This document shows positions 62,410-64,000 of a stretch of 64,000 nt of DNA, one piece after another. Source of the DNA: Pseudomonas asplenii (lineage in GTDB: Bacteria; Pseudomonadota; Gammaproteobacteria; Pseudomonadales; Pseudomonadaceae). The notes under the pieces were generated by a model. The model saw nothing but the letters and a program-made list of their open reading frames with translations, was not told where the DNA came from and made no database searches. Every line of letters begins with the position of its first letter. Positions within the stretch are counted from its first letter, which is position 1. The translations under genes were made by a program, and so were the position numbers. The stretch covers positions 3,348,001-3,412,000 of the forward strand of contig NZ_LT629777.1 in NCBI RefSeq assembly GCF_900105475.1, given 5' to 3'.

Positions 62410-62817
62410 TCAATTCAACCATTGCCGACGCTGTCTGCGCCCGCCACTGGCGAAGATACCGCAGAGCAGGGCCAGAAGTGCAACTCCCGCGCCGGTAACG
62501 AACCATTGCTGCTGATCGGTCAGCAGGCGTGAGCCCGGGTTGGCCTGCGCATCTTTGAGTTGCAGATTGAGGCGTTGGTTCTCCTGGCGCAAGCGGCTCA
62601 ACTGGGCGCTTTCGCGTCCGGCCTCGGCATTGGCCAGTTGCTTGCTCAAGTCTTCGCGCAGCCGTTCGCTTTCCTTCAGGCGTTGCTGCAGATCGTTGAT
62701 CTGGCTCGCGGCACTCAGTGACAGGGGAACGGCATTGCCTGCGCCACCTTCCTCGGCCTGGGCGAGTGGCCCCATCGACAAGGTGACCCACAGTAGACAC
62801 AACAGACCTTTACGCAT
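62410..62817 (-). CDS. Exported coiled-coil membrane protein, YgiM-like without SH3
   Basis: The 135-aa protein has a signal peptide (GLLCLLWVTLSMGPLAQA), a heptad-rich stretch (INDLQQRLKESERLREDLSK), and a C-terminal membrane helix (WFVTGAGVALLALLCGIFAS) followed by Arg residues. This equals the C-terminal half of YgiM/TIGR04211 SH3 proteins, but no SH3 domain is present. It precedes the CpxR-like gene by 34 bp and may be in its operon. Confidence 0.75.
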   Translation of the reverse strand: MRKGLLCLLWVTLSMGPLAQAEEGGAGNAVPLSLSAASQINDLQQRLKESERLREDLSKQLANAEAGRESAQLSRLRQENQRLNLQLKDAQANPGSRLLTDQQQWFVTGAGVALLALLCGIFASGGRRQRRQWLN

Positions 62818-62932
62818 CGGAAACTCCTGATTCCAATCGGCATTCAGGATGTTGTCGGCTGTCGGTTCGGAATAATGAGCGATTGCCTGCGCGACGTCTT
62901 CTCAAGAGGGGGAGGCGTCGCGCAGACGGCGG

Positions 62933-63232
62933 TCAGGGCAGGGTTTGGCGAAATGGCTTGACCACGACGTTGCCGTAGACACCCGCGGCGACGAACGGAT
63001 CGGCGTCGGCCCAGGCCTGGGCGGCAGCCAGGGAGTCGAACTCGGCGACGATCAGGCTGCCGGTGAAACCTGCGGCGCCCGGGTCGTTGCTGTCGATGGC
63101 CGGGTGTGGGCCGGCGAGGATCACGCGGCCTTCGGCGTTGAGCTGCTGCAGGCGCTCAAGGTGGGCCGGGCGTGCCGCCAGGCGTTTTTCCAGGGAGTTT
63201 TCAACGTCTGTGGCAATGATCGCGTAGAGCAT
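62933..63232 (-). CDS. YciI-family protein
   Basis: The 99-aa protein starts [20 protein letters not shown] and has [20 protein letters not shown], the YciI fold with the conserved His-Asp pair ([15 protein letters not shown] at the end). It begins one base after the yciB stop codon, so both are co-translated, as in E. coli and P. aeruginosa. Its role is unclear. Confidence 0.92.
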   Translation of the reverse strand: MLYAIIATDVENSLEKRLAARPAHLERLQQLNAEGRVILAGPHPAIDSNDPGAAGFTGSLIVAEFDSLAAAQAWADADPFVAAGVYGNVVVKPFRQTLP

Positions 63233-63233
63233 G

Positions 63234-63830
63234 TCAGTCCTCGGTTTTTGGTGTAGTCGAGTCGGCGTCGTGCAGGTGACGGGACAGGTAGATGCCCTGG
63301 CCCACCAGGAACAGCAGGGTCATGCCCAGGCTGCCGAATACCTTGAAGTCGACCCAGTACTGCTGGAAGGTGAAGGCGACGAACAGGTTGGCGGCGCCGC
63401 AGAACACGAAGAATACGATCCACGCCAGGTTCAGGCGCGTCCAGACCGGCTCCGGCAGGCTCAGGGCATGGCCCATGATGCGCTTGATCAGCAGGCGGTC
63501 GCCGATGAAGTGACTGCCGGCGAAGGCCAGGGCGAACAGCCAGTTGACCACCGGGGCTTTCCACTTGAGGAAGGTTTCGCTGTGGAAGGCCAGGGTCAGG
63601 CTGCCGAACACCAGGCAGGCGATCAGGGTCAGCCACTGGCTTTTCTCCAGTTTGCGCTGGCTGATGAACAGCGCGCCATAGACCACCAGCGAACTGATGA
63701 TCAACACCGCCGTGGCGCTGTAGATACCGCCGACCGTGACGCTTTGGCCGGCAATGTCGACCAGACGGGGTTCGATTTTGTAGACGATGAAAAACAGGAA
63801 CAGCGGGATGAAATCGATGAATTGTTTCAC
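63234..63830 (-). CDS. yciB: Inner membrane septation protein YciB (IspZ/septation protein A)
   Basis: The 198-aa protein starts with [20 protein letters not shown] from a GTG at 63830, the normal length for pseudomonads. It has about five membrane helices. The block [20 protein letters not shown] is typical. YciB affects envelope integrity and cell division. The frame to 63869 is an upstream extension. Confidence 0.92.
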   Translation of the reverse strand: MKQFIDFIPLFLFFIVYKIEPRLVDIAGQSVTVGGIYSATAVLIISSLVVYGALFISQRKLEKSQWLTLIACLVFGSLTLAFHSETFLKWKAPVVNWLFALAFAGSHFIGDRLLIKRIMGHALSLPEPVWTRLNLAWIVFFVFCGAANLFVAFTFQQYWVDFKVFGSLGMTLLFLVGQGIYLSRHLHDADSTTPKTED

Positions 63831-63914
63831 AGTGGCAGCCAGAAGCAGGATGTAGCGGCATAATAACAAACATACTTGTCAGCGAAAGCGCCACCCAGAG
63901 GTTATTCAGTTCCC

Positions 63915-64000
63915 GTGGAAATCGACCTGCACTGCCATAGCACGGCCTCCGACGGCGCCCTGGCGCCAGCGGCCCTGGTTGCCCGTGCGCACGAGAAAGG
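63915..64000 (+). CDS. PHP-domain phosphoesterase, RNase AM/TrpH-like (N-terminus only)
   Basis: From a GTG at 63915 the frame reads EIDLHCHSTASDGALAPAAL to the window end. HCHSTASDG is the first metal-binding motif of the PHP family. The TrpH/YciV protein (RNase AM) matures rRNA 5' ends, and in P. aeruginosa this gene neighbours yciB. Only 28 codons are visible. Confidence 0.85.
   Translation, partial: MEIDLHCHSTASDGALAPAALVARAHEK

Noticed and set aside
1..64000. CRISPR arrays, rRNA or tRNA genes
   Set aside because: No regularly spaced repeats and no recognisable rRNA or tRNA sequence were found by eye. The island edge at 34762 is in a protein gene, not a tRNA.

Overview
The right part of this window (about 34.76-64 kb) is chromosome of a Pseudomonas species, probably fluorescens/putida-like. 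It is GC-rich and dense, and several blocks match P. aeruginosa gene order as I remember it: PA1414-PA1423 (small PA1414-type gene, sodium:solute symporter, gbuA, gbuR, bdlA-like), PA3340-PA3344 (FimV-like, MarR/SlyA-like, recQ) and PA3201-PA3210 (yciB, yciI, Cpx-like two-component system, trkH). These assignments come from recalled protein signatures and synteny, not from database searches.

The left part (1 to about 34.76 kb) is a genomic island with lower and uneven GC, many orphan genes, several gene fragments and no conjugation or phage structural genes in view. From left to right it holds: a Hachiman-type hamA-hamB defence pair (hamB runs off the window); small unknown genes; a NYN/OST-HTH RNase-like gene with an uncharacterised partner; a run of three unknown genes (one a two-helix membrane protein, one DUF5677-like); decayed genes; a nuclease-STAND NTPase; a DEDD exonuclease pair; an island copy of the MvaT silencer; a DprA-like gene coupled to a RecQ helicase fused to a phosphoribosyltransferase; unknown genes including a DUF262-only protein; an atypical tyrosine recombinase; and an ApeA-like HEPN protein. 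The content is that of a defence island.

The right edge of the island is a tightly coupled operon on the minus strand (33714 to 27873) with three large tyrosine-recombinase-like proteins, a 130-aa DNA-binding-like protein and a 49-aa protein. Its downstream members overlap by ATGA junctions. The layout recalls RIT trios, Tn554 TnpABC and the gamma-mobile-trio, but is not identical to any of them as I know them. About 1 kb beyond this operon a chromosomal mechanosensitive channel gene of the YbdG type stops abruptly after its conserved VKVQN sequence. This indicates that the island sits inside that gene.

Five copies of a roughly 90-120 bp repeat with conserved boxes and strong hairpins lie between genes at 8694, 10431, 19495, 22619 and 23780. 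It looks like a structured RNA or a small mobile or recombination site. Two copies abut broken genes.

In the core region the visible regulation includes a near-perfect GbuR-type inverted repeat between gbuA and gbuR, a CpxR-like GTAAA-N6-GTAAA box upstream of the spy/cpxP-like gene, a palindrome upstream of the MarR gene, an 8-bp inverted repeat between an AraC gene and its divergent neighbour, and several clear intrinsic terminators.
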